Assembly (NCBI GenBank): GCA_002422345.1
Contig: DIUL01000050.1
Coordinates: forward strand, 1-12,844
Direction: 5' to 3'
DNA length: 12,844 nt
From: Acetobacteraceae bacterium UBA6159
Lineage (GTDB): Bacteria > Pseudomonadota > Alphaproteobacteria > Acetobacterales > Acetobacteraceae
Part shown: positions 6,426 through 12,844 of the stretch, piece by piece
Position numbering within the stretch: the stretch's first letter is position 1
Layout of the letters: each line of letters begins with the position of its first letter
The notes under the pieces: generated by a model
Databases searched by the model: none
The model's input: the letters and a program-made list of their open reading frames with translations, nothing else
Told to the model about the DNA's origin: nothing
Position numbers and translations under genes: made by a program

Positions 6426-6466
6426 TTCCGCCGCATGGTAGGGGCATCGCCGATTGCGAGGGATGC

Positions 6467-7135
6467 ATGGCCAACCCTGTCCAAGCCGAACCGGAGGCCC
6501 GGGCGGCCGATACGCCGCCGGTGGTTGTCAAGAAATATGCCAACCGGCGACTGTACAACACCGAGAGCTCCAGCTACATCACGCTTGAGAACCTGGCGGA
6601 GATGGTGCGCCAGGGCCGTGATTTCGTTGTCTACGACGCCAAGACGGGCGACGATATCACCCGCAGCGTGCTCACGCAGATCATCGTCGAGGAAGAGGGC
6701 AAGGGCCAGAACCTGTTGCCGACAGCCTTCCTGCGGCAATTGATCGGGCTGTATGGCGGCTCGATGCAGGGGCTGTTGCCGAAGTATCTGGAAGACGCGA
6801 TGGCGGCTTTCTCCCAGCAGCAGGAGCAGGTCCGCAATACGATGCAGCGGACGATGGGCAACCTGTTTCCGTTCGGGAACATGGAGGAGGTCGGTCGCCA
6901 GAACATGGCGATGATGGAGCGGGCATTCAGCCTGTTTTCTCCGTTCCGGCCGCAGGCGGAGGGCGGGGAGGCCGGTGCGAAGCCGCCCGAGATGAAGGCG
7001 TCGGATGTGAAGGCGGGGGACACAAAGCCGAACGAGATGAAGCCGGGGGACGTGACGGCGCGGGAAATCGCGATCCTGCGGGCGGAGATCGAGCGCCTGC
7101 GGGCGGAACTGGCCGCGGCGAAGGGGCCTCGGTAG
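6467..7135 (+). CDS. phaR: PhaR, polyhydroxyalkanoate synthesis repressor
   Basis: The 222-residue protein begins its conserved part with VVVKKYANRRLYNTESSSYITLE at about residue 19. This is the hallmark of the PHB-accumulation regulatory N-terminal DNA-binding domain (about 19-77). A second PHB_acc segment follows (LLPTAFLRQLIGLYGGSMQGLLPKYLEDAM, 83-112), then a Gln/Met-rich helix. A lysine-rich linker of repeated EMK..DVK.GDTKP-type units spans 174-196, and a coiled-coil tail (REIAILRAEIERLRAELAAAK) ends the protein. PhaR binds DNA and PHA granules and releases its targets (phasins, depolymerases, itself) when polymer accumulates. The ATG at 6467 follows GAGGG. An in-frame extension to 6290 overlaps the divergent gene and is not conserved. 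The divergent position next to the synthase genes is typical. Confidence 0.92.
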   Translation: MANPVQAEPEARAADTPPVVVKKYANRRLYNTESSSYITLENLAEMVRQGRDFVVYDAKTGDDITRSVLTQIIVEEEGKGQNLLPTAFLRQLIGLYGGSMQGLLPKYLEDAMAAFSQQQEQVRNTMQRTMGNLFPFGNMEEVGRQNMAMMERAFSLFSPFRPQAEGGEAGAKPPEMKASDVKAGDTKPNEMKPGDVTAREIAILRAEIERLRAELAAAKGPR

Positions 7136-7190
7136 GCGGCCAGCCGTTCGGCGGTCGACGGCCTGTCGGCCCCGCCTGTCACCGCGTCGC

Positions 7191-7250
7191 CCTTCGTCAT
7201 CCCCGGCCTTATGCCGGGGCGCCGTCGCGGCGGGGTGCTGGGGATCCCGC
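7191..7250. repeat. Short GC-rich palindromic repeat / possible terminator after phaR
   Basis: CCCCGGC-cttat-GCCGGGG (7201-7219) forms a perfect 7-bp stem, and an outer pairing ATCCCC (7199-7204) with GGGGAT (7240-7245) offers an alternative fold. The core CGTCATCCCCGGC looks like another common alphaproteobacterial intergenic repeat. It lies between the converging ends of phaR and the lipoprotein gene and has no T tract, so it is at best a weak terminator. The rest of 7136-7314 shows no gene. Confidence 0.5.
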
Positions 7251-7314
7251 CGGGGGGCGGACGCCAGCAGGTCCCCAACCTCCAACGCCTCTCTCAAGCC
7301 TCGAACGCCCCCCT

Positions 7315-7560
7315 CTATCTCCAGGCCGGCTTGCCCAGGTTCACCGCGCCGGGACTCGTCAGTGCCCCGCCCAGGGCGCCCGCGGCACCACCGATCGCCG
7401 CGCCGACCAGGGGCGCGCCACCCGTCATCGCCGCCACCGCCGCGCCGCCGCCCGCGCCGATCAACCCGCCCGAGAGCGCCCGATCCCCGGGGCGATGCCC
7501 GCAGGCGGCCAGGGAGAGCGCCATCGCCAGCATGGCCACGCCTGTCGTGATCCGTCGCAT
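7315..7560 (-). CDS. Small glycine-zipper lipoprotein
   Basis: From the ATG at 7560 this is an 81-residue protein. Residues 1-19 (MRRITTGVAMLAMALSLAA) form a type II signal peptide, with lipobox LAAC and Cys20 as the lipidated residue. The mature part has two Gly/Ala-rich hydrophobic stretches, GGLIGAGGGAAVAAM and GAAIGGAAGALGGAL, a glycine-zipper pattern found in small envelope lipoproteins. It should be anchored in the envelope, most likely the outer membrane; function is unknown. The chosen start has GGAAGGA upstream, while the longer frame to 7659 adds residues that would bury the signal peptide. A consensus TTGACA lies on the same strand upstream. It is transcribed divergently from the helicase gene. 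Confidence 0.75.
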   Translation of the reverse strand: MRRITTGVAMLAMALSLAACGHRPGDRALSGGLIGAGGGAAVAAMTGGAPLVGAAIGGAAGALGGALTSPGAVNLGKPAWR

Positions 7561-7628
7561 GGTCGTTGATCCTTCCTTCCGTTGCCGACCCTGACCCTGC
7601 GGTGGGATCGGACCCACGGAATGACCGG

Positions 7629-7659
7629 ATCGTGGCGGCCCTGGGGCGAACGATGTCAA
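7629..7659 (-). promoter_or_regulatory. Putative promoter of the lipoprotein gene
   Basis: On the minus strand a perfect TTGACA (7659-7654) is followed after 19 bases by CACGAT (7634-7629), a poor -10 match. The start codon is about 70 bases further on. The perfect -35 is suggestive, but the spacing and -10 are weak, so confidence is low. Confidence 0.25.
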
Positions 7660-7738
7660 CGGGCTTCAAGCGATAACCGGAACCGGCGAAACCGTTGGTC
7701 TATGGTCGCGACTCGGCACCATCATTCATGATAGAGGC

Positions 7739-10700
7739 ATGAATGTCGTGATGACCGATCAGAAGAACACAAGACTGCCATTGACCGACGCCGCCCTGCG
7801 ACTGGCCTTCTCCGCCAGCACGCTGGAGGCCGGACGCATCTATGAAATGCGTGGCCGTGTCCATGACGTCGTCGTGTCTCCGGATGGCACCACCGTCTCG
7901 GCCGAGGTCATCGGCACCGCCCCTAAGCCCTATACCCAGCGCATCCGCCTGCGCGATGCCGGCTGGGGGCGCCTGACCATCAATGGCGGCTGCACCTGCC
8001 CGGTCGGGCGCAACTGCAAGCACATCGCCGCCGTCCTGGTGGCCGTCCAGCGCCAGGAAGCCGCCGACGCCCTGGCGCGCGGCGTGGGGCAGAGCCTCCC
8101 TGGCCCGGGCAAGGTCACGCCACTGGCCAAGGCGAAATCCCCGGCCCGCGCCACCCCCGAACCCCGCCTGCCGGCCACGATCGACACCTGGCTGACCGAA
8201 CTGCAACGCGACCTGGATGATGAGACGGAGGACTACCCCGACTCGATCCGCCATCGCCTGCTGTATGCCCTGGGCCGCGACACCGCCCGCCCGGGCGTGC
8301 CCGTGCTGACCGTGCAGCCCTTCAACGCGACGCTCCGGAAGGACGGCAAGCTCAGCCATATCCGGCAATATCCGGCCAATCTCAGCGGCAATCCGGCGCG
8401 GTTCCTGCGCCCCTCTGACCGCCTGATCCTCTCCCGCCTCGGCCGCCGGCCCACCACGTCGTCCCCCGCCAGGCCCGAGGACGATCCGGCCGACACGCTG
8501 CGCCGCGTGCTCGCCACCGGGCGCGCCTATTGGCAGCAGATCGAGGGGAGCCCGCTGCGCGAAGGCCCGCCACGCCCCGGCCGCATCGCCTGGGAACTCG
8601 CCGCCGACGGTACCCAGCGCGCGATGCTGGCGCTTGATGACGGGCTGCTGGCGATGCGCATTCCCGCGCCCTGGTATGTCGACGCGGAGACCGGGGAGAT
8701 CGGCCCCGTCACCCTTGACCTGCCCATCCCCCTCGTTTCCCGCCTGCTTGCCGCCCCGCCGATCCCGGCCGAAGCGGCGGCCAAGGTGCGGGAGGAGATC
8801 ACCCGCCGACTGCCCTCCGTCGTCGTGCCGATCCCGAACGAGATGCCGAAGCCCGTCGCCGTGCCCGGCCCGCCGCGGCCACGGTTGCGGCTGATGCAGG
8901 GGGCGCTGCCGGCCAATTTCGGCTACCGCGTCGCCTATGGCCGCGGGGAGGCCTCCCTCACGGCCGTCCCGGTCGCGAGGCTGTCCTTCGAATACGGCGA
9001 TATCTCCGTGCCATGTTCCGACCAGCCGATGCCCCGCGTCTTCGCCCGCAACGGCGCGCTGTTCGAACCGGTGCGTGACGAGGTGGCCGAGGGGCGGACG
9101 ATGGACGAACTGGCCTCCCTCGGCCTCGGCCGCGTCTCCCGCCTGATCCCGGTCTGGTACCGCCACGCCCATTCCGACGACTTCGCGATGGTCGACGACG
9201 ACGCCGGCGCCGACTGGCTGTCGTTCATGCTGGACGACGTGCCCCGCCTGCGCGACGAGGGCTGGCTGGTCGAGGTCGATGACGATTTCCCGGTCCGCGT
9301 GGTCCTGCCGGATGGCGACTTCAATGCCGAACTGATCGAGGGTTCCGGCATCGACTGGCTGGAGCTGCATCTGGGCGTCATGGTGGGCGGGGAGCGGGTA
9401 GACCTTATCACCGCCCTGACCCGGCTGATCATGCAGCCGAACTTCGCGGCCTCCCTGGCCGACGAGTCGGCGTCCACCCTGACGGTTAAGCTGCCCGACG
9501 GGCGGCTGTTGGCGCTACCGATGGAGCGGCTGCGCCCGACCCTGCAGGCGCTGGTCGAACTGTTCGATGGCGGCGTGATCGACCCAGCGGGCGGGCGGAT
9601 CGGCTTCTCCCGCCTCAACGCCGCCGACCTCGCGGGGCTGGAGGCGCGGGCGGGCCTGGTCTGGCGCGGGGGAGAGGCGCTGCGCGACCTGGGCCGACAG
9701 TTGCGCGAAGCCGGCGGCGCGATCCCGGCCGCGGTGCTGCCGGACAGCTTCAAGGGCACGTTGCGCCCCTATCAGGCCCGCGGCGTCGACTGGTTGCAGT
9801 TCCTGCGGGCCGCCGGCCTGGGTGGCGTGCTGGCCGACGACATGGGTCTGGGCAAGACCGTGCAGACCCTGGCGCACCTGGCGATCGAGAAGGCGGCCAG
9901 AAGGCTGGAACACCCCGCGCTGATCGTCTGCCCGACCAGCCTGATCCCGAACTGGGTCGCAGAGGCGGAGAAATTCGCCCCCGGCCTGACCGTACTGACG
10001 CTGCATGGCCTCGCGCGGAAGGAGCGGTTCGGTGAGATTCCGAAGCACGACCTTGTGCTGACCACCTATCCGCTGCTGGCGCGCGACCATGTCGTACTGA
10101 CGGCGCAGGAGTGGCACGTGGTCGTGCTGGATGAGGCGCAGACGATCAAGAACCCGAACGCCGCCACCACGCGCCAGGCGCTGCAACTGAAGGCGAACCA
10201 GCGTTTGTGCCTCTCCGGCACGCCGTTGCAGAACCACCTCGGCGAATTGTGGTCGCTGTTCGACTTCCTCGCCCCCGGTTTCCTCGGCGGGCAGAAATCC
10301 TTCCGCACCCGCTATCGCACTCCGATCGAGAAGCATGGCGACGGCGAACGCTCCGACCTGCTGAACCGGCGCGTGCGGCCGTTCCTGCTCCGCCGGACCA
10401 AGCAGGAGGTCGTCTCCGAACTGCCGCCGAAGACCGAGATCACCGACCGGATCGAGATGGAGGACGGCCAGCGCGCCATCTACGAAGGCATCAGGCTGGC
10501 CATGCACACCCGCGTGCAGGAGGCGATCGCGACCAAGGGGCTCGCCAAATCGGGGATCATCATCCTGGACGCCTTGCTCAAGCTGCGGCAGGCCTGCTGC
10601 GACCCACGTCTGCTGAAACTGAAGACGGTGGCGAAGTCGAAGGCGGGGTCAGCGAAGCTGGATCGGTTGATGGAGATGCTGACGGTCATGTTCGCCGAGG

Positions 10701-11158
10701 GGCGGCGGGTGCTGCTGTTCTCTCAGTTCACCGAAATGCTGGCCCTGATCGAGAAGCGGTTGGCGGAGGACAAGGTCGAGTACGTGATGCTGACCGGCGA
10801 TACCAAGGATCGCGGGACGCCCGTGCGGAAGTTCCAGAAGGGCGAGGTGCCGCTGTTCCTGATCAGCCTGAAGGCCGGTGGCGTCGGGTTGAATCTGACG
10901 GCGGCGGACACGGTCATCCATTACGATCCCTGGTGGAACCCGGCGGTCGAGGACCAGGCGACCGACCGCGCCCACCGCATCGGGCAGAGCAAGAACGTCT
11001 TCGTCCACCGCCTGGTCACCGTGGGCACCATCGAGGAGAAGATGGAGGTCCTGAAGGACCGCAAGCGCGCGCTGGTCGCCTCGGTTATGGAGGCGGAGCA
11101 TGGGGGGGCGCTGAAGCTGACGGAAGCGGATGTGGAGGCGTTGTTCGGGCCGGCTTAG
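7739..11158 (+). CDS. SWIM zinc-finger SNF2/HepA-type DNA helicase-translocase
   Basis: This 1139-residue cytoplasmic protein joins an N-terminal SWIM zinc finger (C85-x-C87, C93-x-H95) to a C-terminal SNF2 ATPase. SNF2 motifs appear in order: LADDMGLGKT (Walker A, Lys706), VLDEAQ (Walker B, 798-801), LSGTPLQN (825-832), then after a helicase C-terminal lobe LISLKAGGVGLNLTAA, and TDRAHRIGQ with Arg1077/Arg1080 as motif VI. About 550 residues between the two domains are unassigned. Such proteins move along double-stranded DNA using ATP and remodel nucleoprotein complexes; the SWIM finger probably binds DNA or protein. AGAGG at 7733-7737 is too close to the ATG at 7739, so a start at GTG 7748 or ATG 7751 is equally possible. 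No methylase or other defence genes are adjacent, so a housekeeping role in transcription or repair is the default reading. Confidence 0.92.
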   Translation: MNVVMTDQKNTRLPLTDAALRLAFSASTLEAGRIYEMRGRVHDVVVSPDGTTVSAEVIGTAPKPYTQRIRLRDAGWGRLTINGGCTCPVGRNCKHIAAVLVAVQRQEAADALARGVGQSLPGPGKVTPLAKAKSPARATPEPRLPATIDTWLTELQRDLDDETEDYPDSIRHRLLYALGRDTARPGVPVLTVQPFNATLRKDGKLSHIRQYPANLSGNPARFLRPSDRLILSRLGRRPTTSSPARPEDDPADTLRRVLATGRAYWQQIEGSPLREGPPRPGRIAWELAADGTQRAMLALDDGLLAMRIPAPWYVDAETGEIGPVTLDLPIPLVSRLLAAPPIPAEAAAKVREEITRRLPSVVVPIPNEMPKPVAVPGPPRPRLRLMQGALPANFGYRVAYGRGEASLTAVPVARLSFEYGDISVPCSDQPMPRVFARNGALFEPVRDEVAEGRTMDELASLGLGRVSRLIPVWYRHAHSDDFAMVDDDAGADWLSFMLDDVPRLRDEGWLVEVDDDFPVRVVLPDGDFNAELIEGSGIDWLELHLGVMVGGERVDLITALTRLIMQPNFAASLADESASTLTVKLPDGRLLALPMERLRPTLQALVELFDGGVIDPAGGRIGFSRLNAADLAGLEARAGLVWRGGEALRDLGRQLREAGGAIPAAVLPDSFKGTLRPYQARGVDWLQFLRAAGLGGVLADDMGLGKTVQTLAHLAIEKAARRLEHPALIVCPTSLIPNWVAEAEKFAPGLTVLTLHGLARKERFGEIPKHDLVLTTYPLLARDHVVLTAQEWHVVVLDEAQTIKNPNAATTRQALQLKANQRLCLSGTPLQNHLGELWSLFDFLAPGFLGGQKSFRTRYRTPIEKHGDGERSDLLNRRVRPFLLRRTKQEVVSELPPKTEITDRIEMEDGQRAIYEGIRLAMHTRVQEAIATKGLAKSGIIILDALLKLRQACCDPRLLKLKTVAKSKAGSAKLDRLMEMLTVMFAEGRRVLLFSQFTEMLALIEKRLAEDKVEYVMLTGDTKDRGTPVRKFQKGEVPLFLISLKAGGVGLNLTAADTVIHYDPWWNPAVEDQATDRAHRIGQSKNVFVHRLVTVGTIEEKMEVLKDRKRALVASVMEAEHGGALKLTEADVEALFGPA

Positions 11159-11169
11159 GATGCGTCCCG

Positions 11170-11191
11170 CCCGACCGGAAGCTGGTTCGGG
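11170..11191 (+). terminator. Weak hairpin after the helicase gene
   Basis: CCCGACC (11170-11176) pairs with GGTTCGGG (11184-11191) with one bulged base, forming a hairpin 11 bases after the helicase stop. No T tract follows, so intrinsic termination is uncertain. Confidence 0.25.
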
Positions 11192-11200
11192 TCTGGACGG

Positions 11201-11230
11201 TTGTCCGCGGGGGCGGCGGGCCTCTACACT
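11201..11230 (+). promoter_or_regulatory. Putative promoter of the PAAR effector gene
   Basis: TTGTCC (11201-11206) and TACACT (11225-11230), separated by 18 bases, each match four of six sigma70 consensus positions. A transcript would start around 11237, leaving a leader of about 20 bases that includes the GAGGG ribosome site. This would let the effector-immunity pair be expressed apart from the helicase. Confidence 0.3.
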
Positions 11231-11257
11231 CCGGCCTCTGATCTGAGGGCTTCGTCC

Positions 11258-12364
11258 ATGGGTATGCCCGCGGCGCGTCTGACCGACATGCATGTGTGTC
11301 CCATGGTCACCGGGCTGGTGCCCCATGTCGGCGGCCCGATCATTGGTCCCTGCGCGCTGAATGTGCTGATCGGCGGCTCGCTGGCGGCCCGCATCTCCGA
11401 CCTGACGGTGTGCGTGGGGCCGCCCGACATGATCGTGCAGGGATCGGCCACGGTCCTGATCAACAGCCTTCCCGCCGCCCGCATCGGTGACAAGACCGTG
11501 CATGGCGGCGTGATCGTGATGGGATGGCCGACGGTGCTGATCGGCGACGCCTCCGCCGCCGGCAATATGAGTATGTCGGGCGGCGCGGGGCCTGGTGGCG
11601 GCGCGGTCGTTGTCGACATGGCGGCGAAGGCGAGGGCGATCGAGGAACGGCTCGACGGCGCATCGTTCCTGGGCACCGATGACGAGGCGCGGGCGATCGT
11701 CGGCGAGCTCTCGGCGGCTGAAATCCAGGCTCTGCCTACCGCGACGCGCAATCGCCTATTGCGGGAATTGCAGTCCGGCTATTTCTCGGACGATGACAAG
11801 GCTGCCGTAAAGAAGATCTATTCAGTCAAGTTCGTTGATCCGGCGTTCGAGACGGTGGATGCCGGCAAGCGCTCAGCCATGGTCACGAAGCTGCAAGGCG
11901 ATCCAGACATCGTGAATGCCAAGGCGAACTGGCCAACCCTGGCAGCCGAGGATCGCAAGAAGCTGCTGCAGAAGGTGGCTGATCACCAGGCCGATGCCTA
12001 CGGCATTCCCAAGACGACGATCACGACATTCAATGAACCGCCCGAGGACGGGTACATCACGAACGGCTATTACCAGCACTCGGATGGCCGGCTTTACATG
12101 AACACCGATCCTTCGGCTTCCTTCCACACATTCGACGAAGCGATGGATACGGTTACGCACGAAAATGCCCACCGGTATCAGCACGACCTGATCGACCGCC
12201 TCGACGCTGGTCAGATCAAGCCCGGCGATCCGCTGTACGACCAGGCGGATACGTTCAGATTGAACAGTGAATATTACACGAACGACATGCCGGAATACTT
12301 CACGCAGCCCATGGAGAACCATTCCCGCGTCACGGGTGACGCTGCTCGGCGGGCCATTCCATGA
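11258..12364 (+). CDS. PAAR-domain effector with C-terminal HExxH metallopeptidase-like toxin domain
   Basis: The 368-residue protein opens with a classic PAAR domain (residues 1-97). It has MPAARLTDMHVCP, three LIGG/LING/LIGD-type turns, LAARISD, LPAARIGD and TVHGGVI, with His12, Cys14, Cys52 and His82 as likely metal ligands. PAAR proteins cap the VgrG spike of type VI secretion systems. After a Gly/Ser-rich linker (100-118) comes a helical region (120-250). The C-terminal domain contains VTHENAHRYQHDLI, an HExxH zinc-peptidase motif (His301, Glu302, His305). A downstream YFTQPMENHSR offers Glu353 as a likely third ligand (gluzincin pattern). Substrate is probably a periplasmic or cell-wall target, since the coupled partner is exported. 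ATG 11258 has GAGGG nine bases upstream. GC content falls from about 68% in the PAAR part to about 45-52% in sampled toxin stretches. No VgrG or Hcp is in the window. Confidence 0.85.
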   Translation: MGMPAARLTDMHVCPMVTGLVPHVGGPIIGPCALNVLIGGSLAARISDLTVCVGPPDMIVQGSATVLINSLPAARIGDKTVHGGVIVMGWPTVLIGDASAAGNMSMSGGAGPGGGAVVVDMAAKARAIEERLDGASFLGTDDEARAIVGELSAAEIQALPTATRNRLLRELQSGYFSDDDKAAVKKIYSVKFVDPAFETVDAGKRSAMVTKLQGDPDIVNAKANWPTLAAEDRKKLLQKVADHQADAYGIPKTTITTFNEPPEDGYITNGYYQHSDGRLYMNTDPSASFHTFDEAMDTVTHENAHRYQHDLIDRLDAGQIKPGDPLYDQADTFRLNSEYYTNDMPEYFTQPMENHSRVTGDAARRAIP

Positions 12365-12786
12365 TTGGCGGTTTGCGATATGCTCGATTTATCGCGGTCG
12401 GTGCCTTGCTGTGTGGCGCTGTCGGTTGCGCCATGCCCGCGGCGCGCGCGGACCAGAAGGAGACACGCTTGATCGAACTCAAGGTGGCCGAACGCAATGG
12501 CGATCAGCTTCGCCCGGTCGGGGTGATCGTCTTTCCGCCAGACATGCCGAACCGCTTGAACCTGATTGGCAACGATGATTTCACGCGGCGGCTGGAAGGC
12601 GTCTGGCACGACATCACCCAGCGGCCGACCTTGTCCATGGCCAGCAGCCGGGACGTGGTGCGCGACGGCCGCTCGACCCGGGTCTATGGCACCAAGGCCG
12701 TTGCGCCGGAGGAACCGAATTACCCCTGGGCGGTCTATGACGTGCTCGAACGGCAATACGGTTACAGTGTGGAGATTGTCCGTTAG
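12361..12786 (+). CDS. Exported small protein, putative immunity protein to the PAAR-metallopeptidase effector
   Basis: The 141-residue product starts at ATG 12361, inside the effector's TGA (ATGA overlap), so its translation is coupled to the toxin. Residues 1-30 form a signal peptide: a basic start (GGLRYAR), a hydrophobic core FIAVGALLCGAVG, then either a loose lipobox AVGC (Cys23) or an AxA site ARA at 28-30. The mature domain of about 110 residues has no recognised family. It includes RPVGVIVFPPDMPNRL, a central RRLEGVWHDI, and ends YPWAVYDVLERQYGYSVEIVR. Position, size, coupling and export together suggest a periplasmic immunity protein that blocks the metallopeptidase. This parallels the P. 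aeruginosa VgrG2b metallopeptidase and its periplasmic partner. The function is inferred from context, not from sequence similarity. Confidence 0.65.
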   Translation: MIGGLRYARFIAVGALLCGAVGCAMPAARADQKETRLIELKVAERNGDQLRPVGVIVFPPDMPNRLNLIGNDDFTRRLEGVWHDITQRPTLSMASSRDVVRDGRSTRVYGTKAVAPEEPNYPWAVYDVLERQYGYSVEIVR

Positions 12787-12810
12787 TTCCGGCTTGGCTC
12801 GTGCGGCAGC

Positions 12811-12844
12811 CTAACCCATCTTATTCACCGCATGCCAGGGATTC
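12811..12844 (-). CDS. Possible 3' end of a convergent gene (partial)
   Basis: On the minus strand a frame entering from the right edge reads NPWHAVNKMG and stops at TAG 12813-12811. The ten residues look protein-like, and a convergent gene ending 24 bases after the immunity gene would be natural. The evidence is too short to name a family, and any of the three frames could be chance. Confidence 0.25.
   Translation of the reverse strand, partial: NPWHAVNKMG

Noticed and set aside
6326..7669. Minus-strand 447-residue open frame covering phaR and the lipoprotein gap
   Set aside because: Antisense to phaR, which has an unmistakable conserved N-terminal domain; its own sequence shows no family features.
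7721..7732. ATCAT-tc-ATGAT dyad just before the helicase start
   Set aside because: Only five bases per arm, overlapping the ribosome-site region; not distinguishable from chance.
7700..9370. Minus-strand 556-residue open frame antisense to the helicase N-terminal half
   Set aside because: Low-complexity G/Q/R/H-rich translation with no motifs; the plus strand has the SWIM finger and continues into SNF2 motifs.
7739..11158. SNF2 helicase as part of a DISARM-like or other defence island
   Set aside because: No methyltransferase, DUF1998, phospholipase-D-like or nuclease gene is adjacent, and the SWIM-SNF2 layout is not that of a specific defence protein I can name.
10207..11241. Plus-strand 344-residue frame inside the helicase
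   Set aside because: Out of frame with SNF2 motifs III-VI, Arg-rich, no domain.
1..12844. Search for CRISPR arrays, tRNA/rRNA genes, transposases or integrase/att sites
   Set aside because: No evenly spaced direct repeats, no tRNA-like or rRNA-like stretch and no transposase or integrase motif were seen; the repeats present are palindromic intergenic elements.

Overview
The window is GC-rich DNA with strong C/G preference at third codon positions. It carries a divergent polyhydroxyalkanoate (PHA) locus with a PhaR-type regulator, a SufE protein, and several alphaproteobacterial-style intergenic palindromes. This points to an alphaproteobacterium, perhaps Rhodospirillales/Acetobacteraceae. 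That placement is inference from gene content and composition only.

Layout, left to right. (1) Positions 1-38 hold the 5' tip of a minus-strand gene whose N-terminus resembles enolase-superfamily dehydratases; it diverges from sufE. (2) 306-1917: sufE (activator of cysteine desulfurase for Fe-S cluster assembly) and a 12-TM MFS transporter, probably co-transcribed. (3) 1918-2184: no gene, but a roughly 190-bp nested palindromic element. (4) 2185-4633: a compact three-gene operon of a TauE/SafE anion exporter, an Asp/Glu-hydantoin racemase-superfamily protein lacking cysteine at both expected catalytic sites, and a 4,5-dihydroxyphthalate-decarboxylase-like protein overlapping it by ATGA. It is probably a small catabolic or transport unit for an unknown organic acid. 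(5) 4634-4873: a second palindromic element. (6) 4874-6329 (minus): a PHA-synthase-like alpha/beta hydrolase with a G-x-C-x-G nucleophile box, and upstream of it a short coiled-coil protein resembling a PhaE-type subunit; the two reading frames overlap. (7) 6467-7135 (plus): phaR, divergent from the synthase pair across a short region with a small perfect inverted repeat. (8) 7315-7560 (minus): a small glycine-zipper lipoprotein. (9) 7739-11158: a large SWIM zinc-finger/SNF2 helicase. (10) 11258-12786: a PAAR-domain protein with a C-terminal HExxH metallopeptidase-like domain, followed by an ATGA-overlapping exported small protein. (11) The last ~30 bases may be the 3' end of a convergent gene.

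The most interesting system is the last gene pair. The PAAR domain suggests delivery on a type VI secretion (or related contractile) spike. The C-terminal half looks like a gluzincin-type zinc peptidase, and the overlapping downstream gene encodes an exported protein, as expected for immunity against a toxin acting in the periplasm. The toxin half is markedly lower in GC than the PAAR half, as is typical of a swapped polymorphic-toxin module. The next most interesting items are the cysteine-less racemase-like/decarboxylase-like operon and the overlapping PhaE-like/PhaC-like pair.
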